Assembly (NCBI RefSeq): GCF_002251385.1
Contig: NZ_NPJJ01000043.1
Location: 62,001 to 126,000 of the forward strand
Direction of reading: 5' to 3'
Origin: Prevotella sp. P5-108
GTDB lineage: Bacteria > Bacteroidota > Bacteroidia > Bacteroidales > Bacteroidaceae
Length of the DNA stretch: 64,000 bases
Of this stretch, positions 18,297 to 26,254 are shown one piece after another; position 1 is the stretch's first letter; each line of letters opens with the position of its first letter. The notes beneath the pieces are model-generated. The model was not told the origin of the DNA. It did not search any database and saw only the letters and a list, made by a program, of their open reading frames with translations. Both the position numbers and the translations under genes were made by a program.

Positions 18297-19053
18297 AACT
18301 TATCCTTCTTTTAAATTCACTGCAAGTAATGGCTGTAGCAATGGCGACATTGAGACTCTCGGCAGTATCTCTTCCATCGGTAAAGTTGGGTATGAACAGA
18401 CGCTCTGTGATAAGCGACTTGATAGGGTCAGAAATTCCTTTACCCTCATTGCCCATTATGATGATGCCATTGCTGCTAAGTTCTTTGGTATAAATGTCTT
18501 CCCCGTCAAGTACTGTTCCATATATAGGCACATCTTCGGGTACACTCTTGAGGAAAGAAAACAAATCAACGTAACTTATAGATATGTGGGCAATACTTCC
18601 CATCGTGGCTTGTACAACCTTGGGGTTGAATACGTCAACCGTATCCTTGCTACATACAATTTGGGTTATGCCAAACCAATCTGCGATGCGTATGATTGTA
18701 CCAAGATTTCCTGGGTCTTGTACTCCGTCGAGTGCAAGTATGATTTCCTTTGCAAATGTCGTTGGCAGTTTTGTTTGTGTTTGCGAAAATACTGCCAATA
18801 CTTCTTGTGGATGCTGTAAGAAACTCAACTTCCTCAGTTCGTCTCCGGTAACTATGTATTCTTCGCAGTCATCATATTGTTTGGCAATACATGGAGGGTT
18901 CCACGCTTCAGTATGAACAAGTATCTTGGGGTCATGTTTGGCAAGCATATCACCAACTACTTTAGGCCCTTCGGCAACAAATACCTGCTCATTATTACGG
19001 TATTTTTTTTGGTCTAATGATTTGATATATTTTATCTTTGCTTTACTGATCAT
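18286..19053 (-). CDS. SpoU/TrmH-family RNA 2'-O-ribose methyltransferase
   Basis: 255-residue SAM-dependent enzyme of the SPOUT (SpoU) class that methylates a ribose 2'-OH in rRNA or tRNA. An N-terminal substrate-binding region (about 1-100, with VFVAEGPKVV) precedes the knot domain. All three SpoU motifs are present: DPGNLGTIIR (motif 1, catalytic Arg), IIMGNEGKGIS (motif 2) and ESLNVAIATAI (motif 3). The exact RNA target is not determinable. It heads a minus-strand operon with a -7 box upstream at 19074-19081. Confidence 0.9.
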   Translation of the reverse strand: MISKAKIKYIKSLDQKKYRNNEQVFVAEGPKVVGDMLAKHDPKILVHTEAWNPPCIAKQYDDCEEYIVTGDELRKLSFLQHPQEVLAVFSQTQTKLPTTFAKEIILALDGVQDPGNLGTIIRIADWFGITQIVCSKDTVDVFNPKVVQATMGSIAHISISYVDLFSFLKSVPEDVPIYGTVLDGEDIYTKELSSNGIIIMGNEGKGISDPIKSLITERLFIPNFTDGRDTAESLNVAIATAITCSEFKRRISYER

Positions 19054-19073
19054 TATTGCGAAAATATTTGTTG

Positions 19074-19081
19074 CAAAGTTA
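19074..19081 (-). promoter_or_regulatory. -7 box for the methyltransferase-hisB operon
   Basis: TAACTTTG on the minus strand, matching TAnnTTTG, 21 bases upstream of the methyltransferase ATG. No good -33 element is seen. Confidence 0.45.
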
Positions 19082-19103
19082 ATAATTATTCTGTTGTTTT
19101 TTG

Positions 19104-19111
19104 TAATTTTG
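19104..19111 (+). promoter_or_regulatory. -7 box for tamL
   Basis: TAATTTTG matches TAnnTTTG. Its position leaves only about a dozen bases of leader before the TTG at 19131, which supports that unusual start codon. It is divergent from the promoter at 19074-19081. Confidence 0.45.
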
Positions 19112-19130
19112 TGGAACTAATTGGAATGTT

Positions 19131-21332
19131 TTGAAATATATTAATCTATATATAGCTTTTTTTATAGCATTACTGTCGTCATGTAGTGCCTCAAAGTTCA
19201 TATCCGAAAACGAGTACTTGTTGGATAAGGTTGAGTTGAAGTCAACCGAAAAAGGCTTTGACGCCGCCGTGCTTGGACCCTACATCAAGCAGAAGGCCAA
19301 CTCCAAGTGGTTCTCCATATTTAAGATACCATTGGCCACATATTCTTTAGCGGGAAAGGACACCGCCAAATGGATTAACCGTACCCTTCGCAATATTGGT
19401 GAAGAACCGGTCATTTATGATGTCAACCAGGCTCACCAGAGTCAGAGTGACCTCTTGGCAGCCATGCATAACATGGGGTATATGCATGCTTCGGTGCAAT
19501 TGGATACGCGCACGAAGGGAAAGAAAATCACGGCTGCATATACCATAACTCCGGGGCAAGCCTATTTCATTGACAATGTACATTATATAATTGACGATGA
19601 CAGCATTGCCAATTTGCTAAAGATAGAGCAGCCCAATTCCAAATTCCATATAGCCAAAGGTACAAAGTTTAGTGTTGACAAGCTCGACAATATACGTAAG
19701 CGTATATCAGACTATCTGCTTAACAGCGGTTTTTACCGTTTCAACAAGGATTTTATTCAGTTCACTGTAGATAGCGCAGCCAACTCTCAGCTCCTTGATG
19801 TTACCCTGCATCTCTATCCTTATCGTGCATACAACGATGCCCCTGCCGTTTTTCATCCGCGTTATAAGGTTGGACGGATTGACTATCGTACAGATAACGC
19901 AAACGGATATTTGCGCAGAAAGATTATGCTCAACAATACGGCTTTAGTTCAGAACGATTTCTTCAGCGAACAGAAACTTCAGCGTACTTACAATAATTTT
20001 GCCAAACTTGGAGCTGTGCGTTATACGAATATCCAGTTTGAAGAGGTTCCTGACAGCCAAGTCTTGAACACGTTAATCGAGTTGACCATGAACAAGCCAT
20101 CGTCTGTGTCATTCCAACCGGAAGGTACCAACACGGCCGGAGATTTGGGCGCGGCGGTTTCTCTTACATATACGAACAAGAACCTTTTTCATGGAAGCGA
20201 GTTGTTGAGCATTGAGTTGCGTGGAGCTTATGAAGCGATTAAAGGTCTTGAAGGATACAACGACCAGAACTACAAGGAATATGGAATAGAGACGCGTCTG
20301 GCATTCCCTCGCTTTGTTGCGCCTTTCCTTTCTCATTCTTTTACTCGTAACAGTCAGGCTACTTCTGAGCTTTCTTTAAGTTGGAACTTGCAAAATCGTC
20401 CTGAATTTCACCGCCGAGTCTTCTCTGCAGCTTGGCGTTATAGATGGGAGGAGGCGCATCATAATCTGTCTTACCGCTTTGATTTGCTCGACCTCAATTA
20501 TGTGTCCATGCCGTGGATAAGCGAGACTTTCAAGCGTGATTACTTGGACGATGAGGGCAACCGAAATGCCATTCTCCGTTACAACTACGAAGACCTGTTC
20601 ATTATGAAGCTCGGTTTCGGATTGAGTTATAATGATGGCAGTGATGCTGTTCGTGCCAATGTCGAGTCTTCGGGCAATCTGCTCAATTCATTGTCGCATA
20701 TAGCCAAGTTTAAGACCAACTCCAATGGGCAGAACACGCTGTTTGGAATCGCATATGCCCAATACGCCAAGATGGATGTTGACTATACGCACCTTTTTAA
20801 GTTTGATGAGCACAACTCTTTGGCTGCTCACATTGGATTGGGCATAGCTTGTCCTTATGGAAACAGTAAGATTCTGCCTTTTGAGAAGCGGTACTTTTCG
20901 GGTGGAGCCAACTCCGTAAGAGGTTGGACTGTCCGTGGCTTGGGCCCAGGTAAGTTTAAGGGAAAAGATGGACGCATTGATTTCATCAACCAAACGGGTG
21001 ATATGAAACTTGATTTCAATCTGGAGTATCGCACGCACATGTTCTGGAAGCTGGATGGCGCTGTATTTGTTGATGCAGGTAACATCTGGACATTGAAAGA
21101 ATACGCCGACCAGCCCGGAGGCAAGTTTGCCTTCAACGAGTTCTACAAACAGATAGCGGTGGCCTATGGTGTGGGCTTGCGCCTAAATTTCGACTATTTT
21201 CTCTTGCGTATGGATATGGGCATGAAGGCCATTAACCCTGCCTATGAGTCCAAGGCAGAGCATTATGCATTGGTTCATCCCAATTTTAGTCGTGATTTTG
21301 CTTTTCATTTCGCGGTAGGGCTTCCATTCTGA
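19131..21332 (+). CDS. tamL: TamL-like lipid-anchored outer-membrane barrel (BamA/TamA superfamily)
   Basis: 733 residues. The N-terminus is a lipoprotein signal (FIALLSSC at about 13-20), followed by POTRA-like domains (about 30-320) and a C-terminal 16-strand Omp85 barrel. GLGPGKFKG after SVRGWTVR is the conserved VRGF/Y-type barrel motif and FHFAVGLPF ends the last strand. Omp85 proteins insert or assemble outer-membrane proteins; the lipid-anchored TamA relative of Bacteroidetes is called TamL and works with TamB, encoded here at 2693-7141. The only start preserving the signal peptide is TTG at 19131, because no in-frame ATG precedes the lipobox. The 3' end overlaps a convergent gene by 47 bases. 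Confidence 0.85.
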   Translation: MKYINLYIAFFIALLSSCSASKFISENEYLLDKVELKSTEKGFDAAVLGPYIKQKANSKWFSIFKIPLATYSLAGKDTAKWINRTLRNIGEEPVIYDVNQAHQSQSDLLAAMHNMGYMHASVQLDTRTKGKKITAAYTITPGQAYFIDNVHYIIDDDSIANLLKIEQPNSKFHIAKGTKFSVDKLDNIRKRISDYLLNSGFYRFNKDFIQFTVDSAANSQLLDVTLHLYPYRAYNDAPAVFHPRYKVGRIDYRTDNANGYLRRKIMLNNTALVQNDFFSEQKLQRTYNNFAKLGAVRYTNIQFEEVPDSQVLNTLIELTMNKPSSVSFQPEGTNTAGDLGAAVSLTYTNKNLFHGSELLSIELRGAYEAIKGLEGYNDQNYKEYGIETRLAFPRFVAPFLSHSFTRNSQATSELSLSWNLQNRPEFHRRVFSAAWRYRWEEAHHNLSYRFDLLDLNYVSMPWISETFKRDYLDDEGNRNAILRYNYEDLFIMKLGFGLSYNDGSDAVRANVESSGNLLNSLSHIAKFKTNSNGQNTLFGIAYAQYAKMDVDYTHLFKFDEHNSLAAHIGLGIACPYGNSKILPFEKRYFSGGANSVRGWTVRGLGPGKFKGKDGRIDFINQTGDMKLDFNLEYRTHMFWKLDGAVFVDAGNIWTLKEYADQPGGKFAFNEFYKQIAVAYGVGLRLNFDYFLLRMDMGMKAINPAYESKAEHYALVHPNFSRDFAFHFAVGLPF

Positions 21333-21747
21333 TTAGCCATGCACGCTTATCTTTTACCAATGTCCATTCGTAGATGCCTTCTTCACATTCTGCCGGAGGC
21401 TCTCCGAATCCGCGAGCTTCCATATAGTTGCTTACCCGCTGCTTCACGCGAGCCTGCTGCTCGTCTGGGCTATAATCTATTGAGATTATTTCCGTAGTAA
21501 GTTGGCTTTCCTTTGCCTTGAGTTGTTCTACATCACCTTCTCTGACTTGACTTGCTGCGAATTCCAGCCACTTTATCGATAGGGGAGTACAATACGCCGC
21601 CGCTTTGTCATATTGCCAGTTAAAGTAATATGTCGCAAACGAATCAACTCTTTCACTGATGCATTCATCTTCACTGACCGTTGTATGACAAGAGGCAATG
21701 AGTGTCGTTACACCTATTATTATAAAGGGGACTATGATTTTCTTCAT
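21286..21747 (-). CDS. small predicted lipoprotein of unknown function
   Basis: A 153-residue protein with a lipoprotein signal ending in TLIASC. The remainder is acidic and predicted mixed alpha/beta, with DSFATYYFNWQYDKAAAYCT and YEWTLVKDKRAWLI reminiscent of NTF2-like/DUF4878 small lipoproteins of Bacteroidales; that assignment is tentative. It has its own strong promoter at 21820-21850. Its last 47 bases overlap the end of tamL on the opposite strand. Confidence 0.75.
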   Translation of the reverse strand: MKKIIVPFIIIGVTTLIASCHTTVSEDECISERVDSFATYYFNWQYDKAAAYCTPLSIKWLEFAASQVREGDVEQLKAKESQLTTEIISIDYSPDEQQARVKQRVSNYMEARGFGEPPAECEEGIYEWTLVKDKRAWLIRMEALPRNEKQNHD

Positions 21748-21819
21748 CTTTGTTTAAGCGGACTTAATAACAAATATTCATGATAATGTACTTTTAGCAG
21801 CCATGATGCTGTCTGTATG

Positions 21820-21850
21820 CAAAGTTAATCAAAGCGTGCCCGATAACAAA
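21820..21850 (-). promoter_or_regulatory. consensus promoter for the small lipoprotein gene
   Basis: On the minus strand TTTG (21847-21850) is followed by a 19-base spacer and TAACTTTG (21820-21827), an exact fit to the Bacteroidetes housekeeping promoter. The leader to the ATG at 21747 is about 65 bases. Confidence 0.7.
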
Positions 21851-21896
21851 ATAAATCTTATAATTTCTTCTGCGCGATGCGTTTATATATACGAGA

Positions 21897-21926
21897 AGAA
21901 GCCAATTCCGTATGGAACTGGCTTCT
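21897..21926 (-). terminator. probable terminator after rpmA
   Basis: Inverted repeat AGAAGCCA with TGGCTTCT (21897-21904 with 21919-21926), then after one A/C mismatch TTCC with GGAA and a four-base loop. A weak TTCTC tail follows on the minus strand. Confidence 0.55.
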
Positions 21927-21958
21927 GTATTGTTTGTTTGGAATAAGTTGTTGTTTAT

Positions 21959-22249
21959 TTAAGCTTCAGCTTTCTTAGTCTTCTCAGCGTAAACTTCGGG
22001 AGAGAGAACTGATACTGTGCTCTTGTTGCGTGAGCCCTTGTGGAAGTAAACCACACCGTCGGTCAATGCGTAAAGAGTATCATCCTTGCCCTGTGCTACA
22101 TTCTCGCCTGGGAAGTGCTTGTTACCACGCTGACGAACGATGATGTTACCAGCGATGATTTTCTGACCACCCCAGATTTTAACGCCTAATCTTTGTGAAG
22201 CTGATTCACGGCCGTTCTTAGAACTACCAACACCTTTTTTATGTGCCAT
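21959..22249 (-). CDS. rpmA: 50S ribosomal protein L27
   Basis: 96-residue basic protein, beginning [16 protein letters not shown], the conserved L27 N-terminus that reaches the peptidyl-transferase centre. [16 protein letters not shown] and a HFPGENV stretch complete the family pattern. It directly follows rplU, the near-universal order. Confidence 0.97.
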   Translation of the reverse strand: MAHKKGVGSSKNGRESASQRLGVKIWGGQKIIAGNIIVRQRGNKHFPGENVAQGKDDTLYALTDGVVYFHKGSRNKSTVSVLSPEVYAEKTKKAEA

Positions 22250-22264
22250 TCTGAAATCCTCCTT

Positions 22265-22582
22265 TTAAGCGACTACTTGTTTAACTTCTACCTGTGTGAA
22301 CTGGGCGCGGTGACCATTCTTCTTACGATAGTCCTTGCGACGCTTCATCTTGAAAACGATGACCTTGTCACCCTTAACAAGAGGATTCACAACCTCTACT
22401 ACTACTTTGGCACCTTCAACAGTTGGTGCACCGACTGTGACAGCTCCGTCTTTGTCGACGAGGAGCACTTTGTCAAATTCAACGGTCTTACCAGCCTCGG
22501 CATCCTTGATACGGTGAACGAAGAGCTTCTGGCCTTCCTCTACCTTGAACTGCTGACCGTTAATTTCTACAATTGCGTACAT
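22265..22582 (-). CDS. rplU: 50S ribosomal protein L21
   Basis: 105-residue L21, starting [18 protein letters not shown] and containing the conserved basic segment [17 protein letters not shown] near the C-terminus. It is followed after 15 bases by rpmA. A -7 box at 22665-22672 and small hairpins in the leader (22609-22618, 22636-22649) lie upstream. Confidence 0.97.
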   Translation of the reverse strand: MYAIVEINGQQFKVEEGQKLFVHRIKDAEAGKTVEFDKVLLVDKDGAVTVGAPTVEGAKVVVEVVNPLVKGDKVIVFKMKRRKDYRKKNGHRAQFTQVEVKQVVA

Positions 22583-22608
22583 TTGTTATAAAATATAAGT
22601 TTTTCCGA

Positions 22609-22649
22609 CAGGCGCCTGATGGTGTTTCAGAACTTGTTCGAGCCCGAAC
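22609..22649 (-). promoter_or_regulatory. leader hairpins upstream of rplU
   Basis: Between the -7 box and the rplU ATG lie a 10-base palindrome (CAGGCGCCTG, 22609-22618) and a small hairpin (22636-22640 with 22645-22649, loop of four). Ribosomal protein leaders often carry autoregulatory structures; whether this one does is inference. Confidence 0.35.
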
Positions 22650-22664
22650 GGACTAAATCGGCTG

Positions 22665-22672
22665 CAAAATTA
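22665..22672 (-). promoter_or_regulatory. -7 box for rplU-rpmA
   Basis: TAATTTTG on the minus strand matches TAnnTTTG. A leader of about 75 bases would separate it from the rplU start. A compact hairpin GGCGC-TT-GCGCC sits just upstream at 22691-22702. Confidence 0.5.
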
Positions 22673-22746
22673 CTAATTTTTATGGACATAGGCGCTTGCG
22701 CCAACTATATATTTCTCCGATATTAAGCATATTTAACGTATTGCGG

Positions 22747-25125
22747 TTAGAATTCAAAGAGCACGCGGGCGTTGAGCATACGGCCGGTGAGATAGTTGGG
22801 GACAGCGTACTGCTGATTGGTGACGTCAGTAATCCAATAATAGCTGTTTACATTGTTGATGCCGAGCAAGTTGAGACAGTCTACGCCAAGCCAGATATTC
22901 CTGAACGGCATATTCTTCCTCTTTGCTTCATTCTCAAACAACCGATAGCTCATTCCAATATCTGCGCGCTTGTATGCAGGGGCTCTGAATGAGTTGCGCT
23001 CGGTTTCTCTGTGAGGCGCCGAGAATGGCAGACCGTCGGCAAAGGCAAGGCGAAGAGTCATCTTCCATCTGTCGGTTCCGGGGAAGTAATCTGTAAAAAA
23101 CAGGTTCATAGCCCACCGCTGGTCTGTGGGCAACGGCATGGAATGGCCGTTCAGCTTCATTTGGGTTTTCATCAAGGATAGTGATATCCAAGAGTCTGTT
23201 CCTGGTACAAATTCACCATACAGCTTCATGTCCAGACCAGCTGCATAACCGCTGCAGATGTTGTCACCATAATATACTACCTTTACATTATTAATAGAGT
23301 AGGGTATCAGGTTCTGCAGTATCTTGTAATATGCTTCGGCAGTAAATCGGAAGGGGCGGTTCATGCTTCTGAAGCGATAGTCATAACCCGCAACGAAGTG
23401 TATCGACCGTTGGCTTTTTATCTTTTCGTTCAGCCGTGCCACGGTTACATGGTTGACGGTAGTAGTATCACGAAGCTCTTTGAAGAAGGGCGCTTGGTAG
23501 TAGATGCCGGTTGCGATGCGCAGTGTGGTGTTTGGCGACCAAGCCGGAATGATGCCCAATGAGATGCGGGGCGACAAGATTGTTTCCTTGTTGAAGTTCC
23601 AGTGGCTCATACGCAGTCCGTAGTTGAGCGTATAGAGGGTAGTGGCGCTGTCCGTACCCGATGTAAATCGCCACGTATCCTGTATATATGACTCTATGCG
23701 AGAAGCATCCAGCTGGTTTCGGGTGCGCATGGAGTATATCATATACAGGTCCTCGCCGGTATTGGGTACGTTGTAACCAGCCGAATCACGCATCTCATAT
23801 TCTATGGAGTTCTCTTTGATATGCTCCCTTTTGAGCGTCAATGCGGCTTCGATGTCGTGCTTCTTGATTTTGCTTGTCAGCATCAGCTTCAGACTTTGCA
23901 CGCGGGCTTCGAGATAGTTGCGGGCGCTCTCGAAATACGTTCCGACAGCCATATTCTCATTGGTCTCGGTCTGGGTGAGCCAGTATTGGCCCTGTATGTC
24001 GTAGGTCTCACGCTCTTTGGTCGAGAATGCCGACGCAATGAGTGACAACCGCGTCTTGCTGTTAAGGTTTCGATTGATTGCCAACGAACCAAAATAGGTG
24101 CGGAAGAGGTCTTTCTCCTGCCCGTCAAAATAGACCTTGAAATTCATTACGTTCTGCATCGTGCCGAAGGCCGTGTTGCGGTCTTTGGGATAGAAGTTGT
24201 AGTGACTTTCCGAGATGTTACCGATGAAATCAATCTGCCAACGCTTGTCGGGAGTATAACTCAGATAGGTCTGATAGTCCAGGAAGTTAGGCTTGTACTC
24301 TCCGTTTTCCTGCAGCGACCCCAAAAGATATTTATTGGTTTTGTATCTCACGCCATTGGCCCACGCAATCTTCTTGTTGGCCAAACCCACATAGGCGCTT
24401 GCGCCCAACAGGCTTGCCGAAGCATTGGCTTCAAACCGCTGTGGTCGTTTATAGGTGATGCCGAGAGCCGATGACATCTTGTCGCCATACTTTGCCTCAA
24501 ATCCTCCAGTCGAGAACCCAATCTTCGCCACCATGTCTGGATTGATTACCGATAAGCCCTCCTGTTGTCCAGACCTCACAAGGAATGGGCGGAAGACCTC
24601 TACATTATTAATATATACGCTGTTCTCGTCAAAAGAGCCTCCTCTTACGTTGTATTGAGAGCTCAGTTCGCTATGGGTTGATACTCCCGCCTGACTTTGT
24701 ATGAGCTCTTCCACTGCATTGCCACCCACCGAGGGCGACATCTTCATGTCCTTGGTCTTCAGTTCCTGAGTCTGGCCGGTCTGTATCTTTTCTCCTTTCA
24801 CTTCGACTTCGCCGAGCGTGTTGACGTCGGCATACATGACCACGTGGAGGTTCTGTCTGCCACGAGGGTTGCGCAGTACGCGGGTCTTGGCACGATAACC
24901 CAGCATCGAGAAGCGTATGACCACCGAGTCGGCAGAGTGGAGGGTGAGGGTGAATGAACCCTTGGCAGACGTGAGAGCCACCTTGCCTTGGCGGGCACAG
25001 GTTACAGACGCAAACTCGATGGGATTGTCCTTGTCGTCGGTAACCCGTCCTTGCAAGACAAAGCTCTGACTATATGTAGAGAGGCATACTGAAGCCAGCA
25101 AAGCCAATAATACGAATTGTTTCAT
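22747..25125 (-). CDS. TonB-dependent outer-membrane receptor
   Basis: About 792 residues. After a signal peptide comes a carboxypeptidase-regulatory-like domain (about 22-105; LQGRVTDDKDNPIEFASV), then a plug (EELIQSQAGVSTHSELSSQ, YNVRGGSFDENSVYIN) and a 22-strand barrel ending in LNARVLFEF. Such receptors import large or scarce nutrients across the outer membrane using TonB energy. There is no SusD partner next to it, so it is probably not a Sus-type glycan system; its ligand is unknown. The ATG at 25125 gives the best signal peptide; ATG 25131 and TTG 25140 lie just upstream. It starts 34 bases after the acyltransferase gene and probably shares its promoter. Confidence 0.88.
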   Translation of the reverse strand: MKQFVLLALLASVCLSTYSQSFVLQGRVTDDKDNPIEFASVTCARQGKVALTSAKGSFTLTLHSADSVVIRFSMLGYRAKTRVLRNPRGRQNLHVVMYADVNTLGEVEVKGEKIQTGQTQELKTKDMKMSPSVGGNAVEELIQSQAGVSTHSELSSQYNVRGGSFDENSVYINNVEVFRPFLVRSGQQEGLSVINPDMVAKIGFSTGGFEAKYGDKMSSALGITYKRPQRFEANASASLLGASAYVGLANKKIAWANGVRYKTNKYLLGSLQENGEYKPNFLDYQTYLSYTPDKRWQIDFIGNISESHYNFYPKDRNTAFGTMQNVMNFKVYFDGQEKDLFRTYFGSLAINRNLNSKTRLSLIASAFSTKERETYDIQGQYWLTQTETNENMAVGTYFESARNYLEARVQSLKLMLTSKIKKHDIEAALTLKREHIKENSIEYEMRDSAGYNVPNTGEDLYMIYSMRTRNQLDASRIESYIQDTWRFTSGTDSATTLYTLNYGLRMSHWNFNKETILSPRISLGIIPAWSPNTTLRIATGIYYQAPFFKELRDTTTVNHVTVARLNEKIKSQRSIHFVAGYDYRFRSMNRPFRFTAEAYYKILQNLIPYSINNVKVVYYGDNICSGYAAGLDMKLYGEFVPGTDSWISLSLMKTQMKLNGHSMPLPTDQRWAMNLFFTDYFPGTDRWKMTLRLAFADGLPFSAPHRETERNSFRAPAYKRADIGMSYRLFENEAKRKNMPFRNIWLGVDCLNLLGINNVNSYYWITDVTNQQYAVPNYLTGRMLNARVLFEF

Positions 25126-25159
25126 AACCATATAACGCAAGATAGGGCCGATTATTGTG

Positions 25160-26095
25160 TCAGCCCACTATCCACTTGCAAATAATCGTATTGACAAGCG
25201 GAATATTCAGATGGTACCATCTGTACTTGTTGGTTGAAACCGCACCGAGATTTAGCATCATCTTTGTCAGTGTGTTGTGCATGGAGGGCTGACCGGCGTC
25301 GACGATGAAGAATTTGCCGCAGTCCCGACGATAGGCCTCTTCGATGGCATGCCATACAGAGATGTGGAATAAATGATTCTTGGGAACCAATTTTTTGTTC
25401 GTCACGGCATAACAGCCATAAGCATTGCCATTGGCGAAGAGGCATACGCATCCGGCAACCACTTTGTTGCCGTTGGTCGTGACATAGATTTTGATTTGTG
25501 GATTGTGATGATACTCAAGGATAAGTTCCTTGTTAGGCAGAAAACTTTGAAGCACGTAGCGGTAGGACTTCTTGAGGAGCTTGCAGAACTCCTTGACCTC
25601 TGCGTCGCTGGTCGCTTCGCGCGTCTGCAGACCCTTTTCCGAGACTTCTTTGAGGTATCTGCTGCTTTTCAGACTCAATCTGTCTGTCGGGTTTGCCTCC
25701 TTCAGGTCCAGAAGAGTCTCCATCCAGCCGGTTGGGAAGTAACCGTAGGCTCTCAGATGTTGGTAACCATACATCTTGTAAGGTATGTTGGAGAACTCGA
25801 TGTATAGACACAGCTTCATTTTCAATATCCTTGTCAGTCGTCCAAGCAACATTCCGAATATCTCCTGGGGATTGGCATTGTCGGTATAGTCGCCTGTGCC
25901 GAAGACGCGGGCTTGCTTGTACAGATAGAGCGGAAACAGGCTCTTGCGCCAACGGGTAACAGCCAGCAGCTGACCCACTACTTGTCCGTTTTCATCCTCG
26001 GCTATGGCCATATAAGGGGTATGACCTGGTGCCTGTTCATACATTCTGAACAGTACAAGGCTGTGCTGGAACTGCCAGCTTGTCGATTGCGGCAT
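25160..26095 (-). CDS. GNAT/FemAB-like acyltransferase
   Basis: A cytoplasmic protein of 311 residues (325 if the upstream ATG at 26137 is used). The second half has the GNAT fold pattern of FemAB-like enzymes (KIYVTTNGNKVVAGCVCLF, then HISVWHAIEEAYRRDCGKFF and a C-terminal KYRWYHLNIPL). FemAB-like and Acetyltransf_6 enzymes transfer acyl or aminoacyl groups, for example in cell-wall or lipid modification; the substrate here is unknown. A perfect consensus promoter at 26142-26173 would start transcription at about 26135, so the ATG at 26095 (MPQSTSW) is the better start, although 26137 cannot be excluded. The TonB receptor gene follows after 34 bases. Confidence 0.65.
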   Translation of the reverse strand: MPQSTSWQFQHSLVLFRMYEQAPGHTPYMAIAEDENGQVVGQLLAVTRWRKSLFPLYLYKQARVFGTGDYTDNANPQEIFGMLLGRLTRILKMKLCLYIEFSNIPYKMYGYQHLRAYGYFPTGWMETLLDLKEANPTDRLSLKSSRYLKEVSEKGLQTREATSDAEVKEFCKLLKKSYRYVLQSFLPNKELILEYHHNPQIKIYVTTNGNKVVAGCVCLFANGNAYGCYAVTNKKLVPKNHLFHISVWHAIEEAYRRDCGKFFIVDAGQPSMHNTLTKMMLNLGAVSTNKYRWYHLNIPLVNTIICKWIVG

Positions 26096-26141
26096 ATCTG
26101 TGCCTCTTGATATGATGCGCGTTCGTATTTGGTGCATTTGG

Positions 26142-26173
26142 CAAATATACAAATTACATTTGTAACTGCCAAA
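26142..26173 (-). promoter_or_regulatory. consensus promoter for the acyltransferase-receptor operon
   Basis: On the minus strand TTTG (26170-26173), a 20-base spacer and TATATTTG (26142-26149) give an exact match to the Bacteroidetes consensus. The predicted transcript begins at or just after the 26137 ATG, which affects the choice of start codon. Confidence 0.7.
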
Positions 26174-26179
26174 ACAAAT

Positions 26180-26231
26180 GCAGATTTTATACCTGCCGGA
26201 GCATATTGCCCCTTGCGAGTATAAAATCTGC
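26180..26231 (-). terminator. inverted repeat after the HU-HIG gene
   Basis: Perfect 13-base inverted repeat GCAGATTTTATAC (26180-26192) with its complement at 26219-26231, 26-base loop, lying 24 bases beyond the HU-HIG stop. ATTTGTTTTGG follows on the minus strand. The large loop makes it a moderate terminator candidate. Confidence 0.5.
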
Positions 26232-26254
26232 CATCTGTCAATGTCAGTGATTAT

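Noticed and set aside
22636..22649. GTTCGAGCC-like stretch resembling a tRNA T-arm
   Set aside because: No acceptor, D-arm or anticodon arm can be folded around it; it is a small hairpin in the rplU leader.
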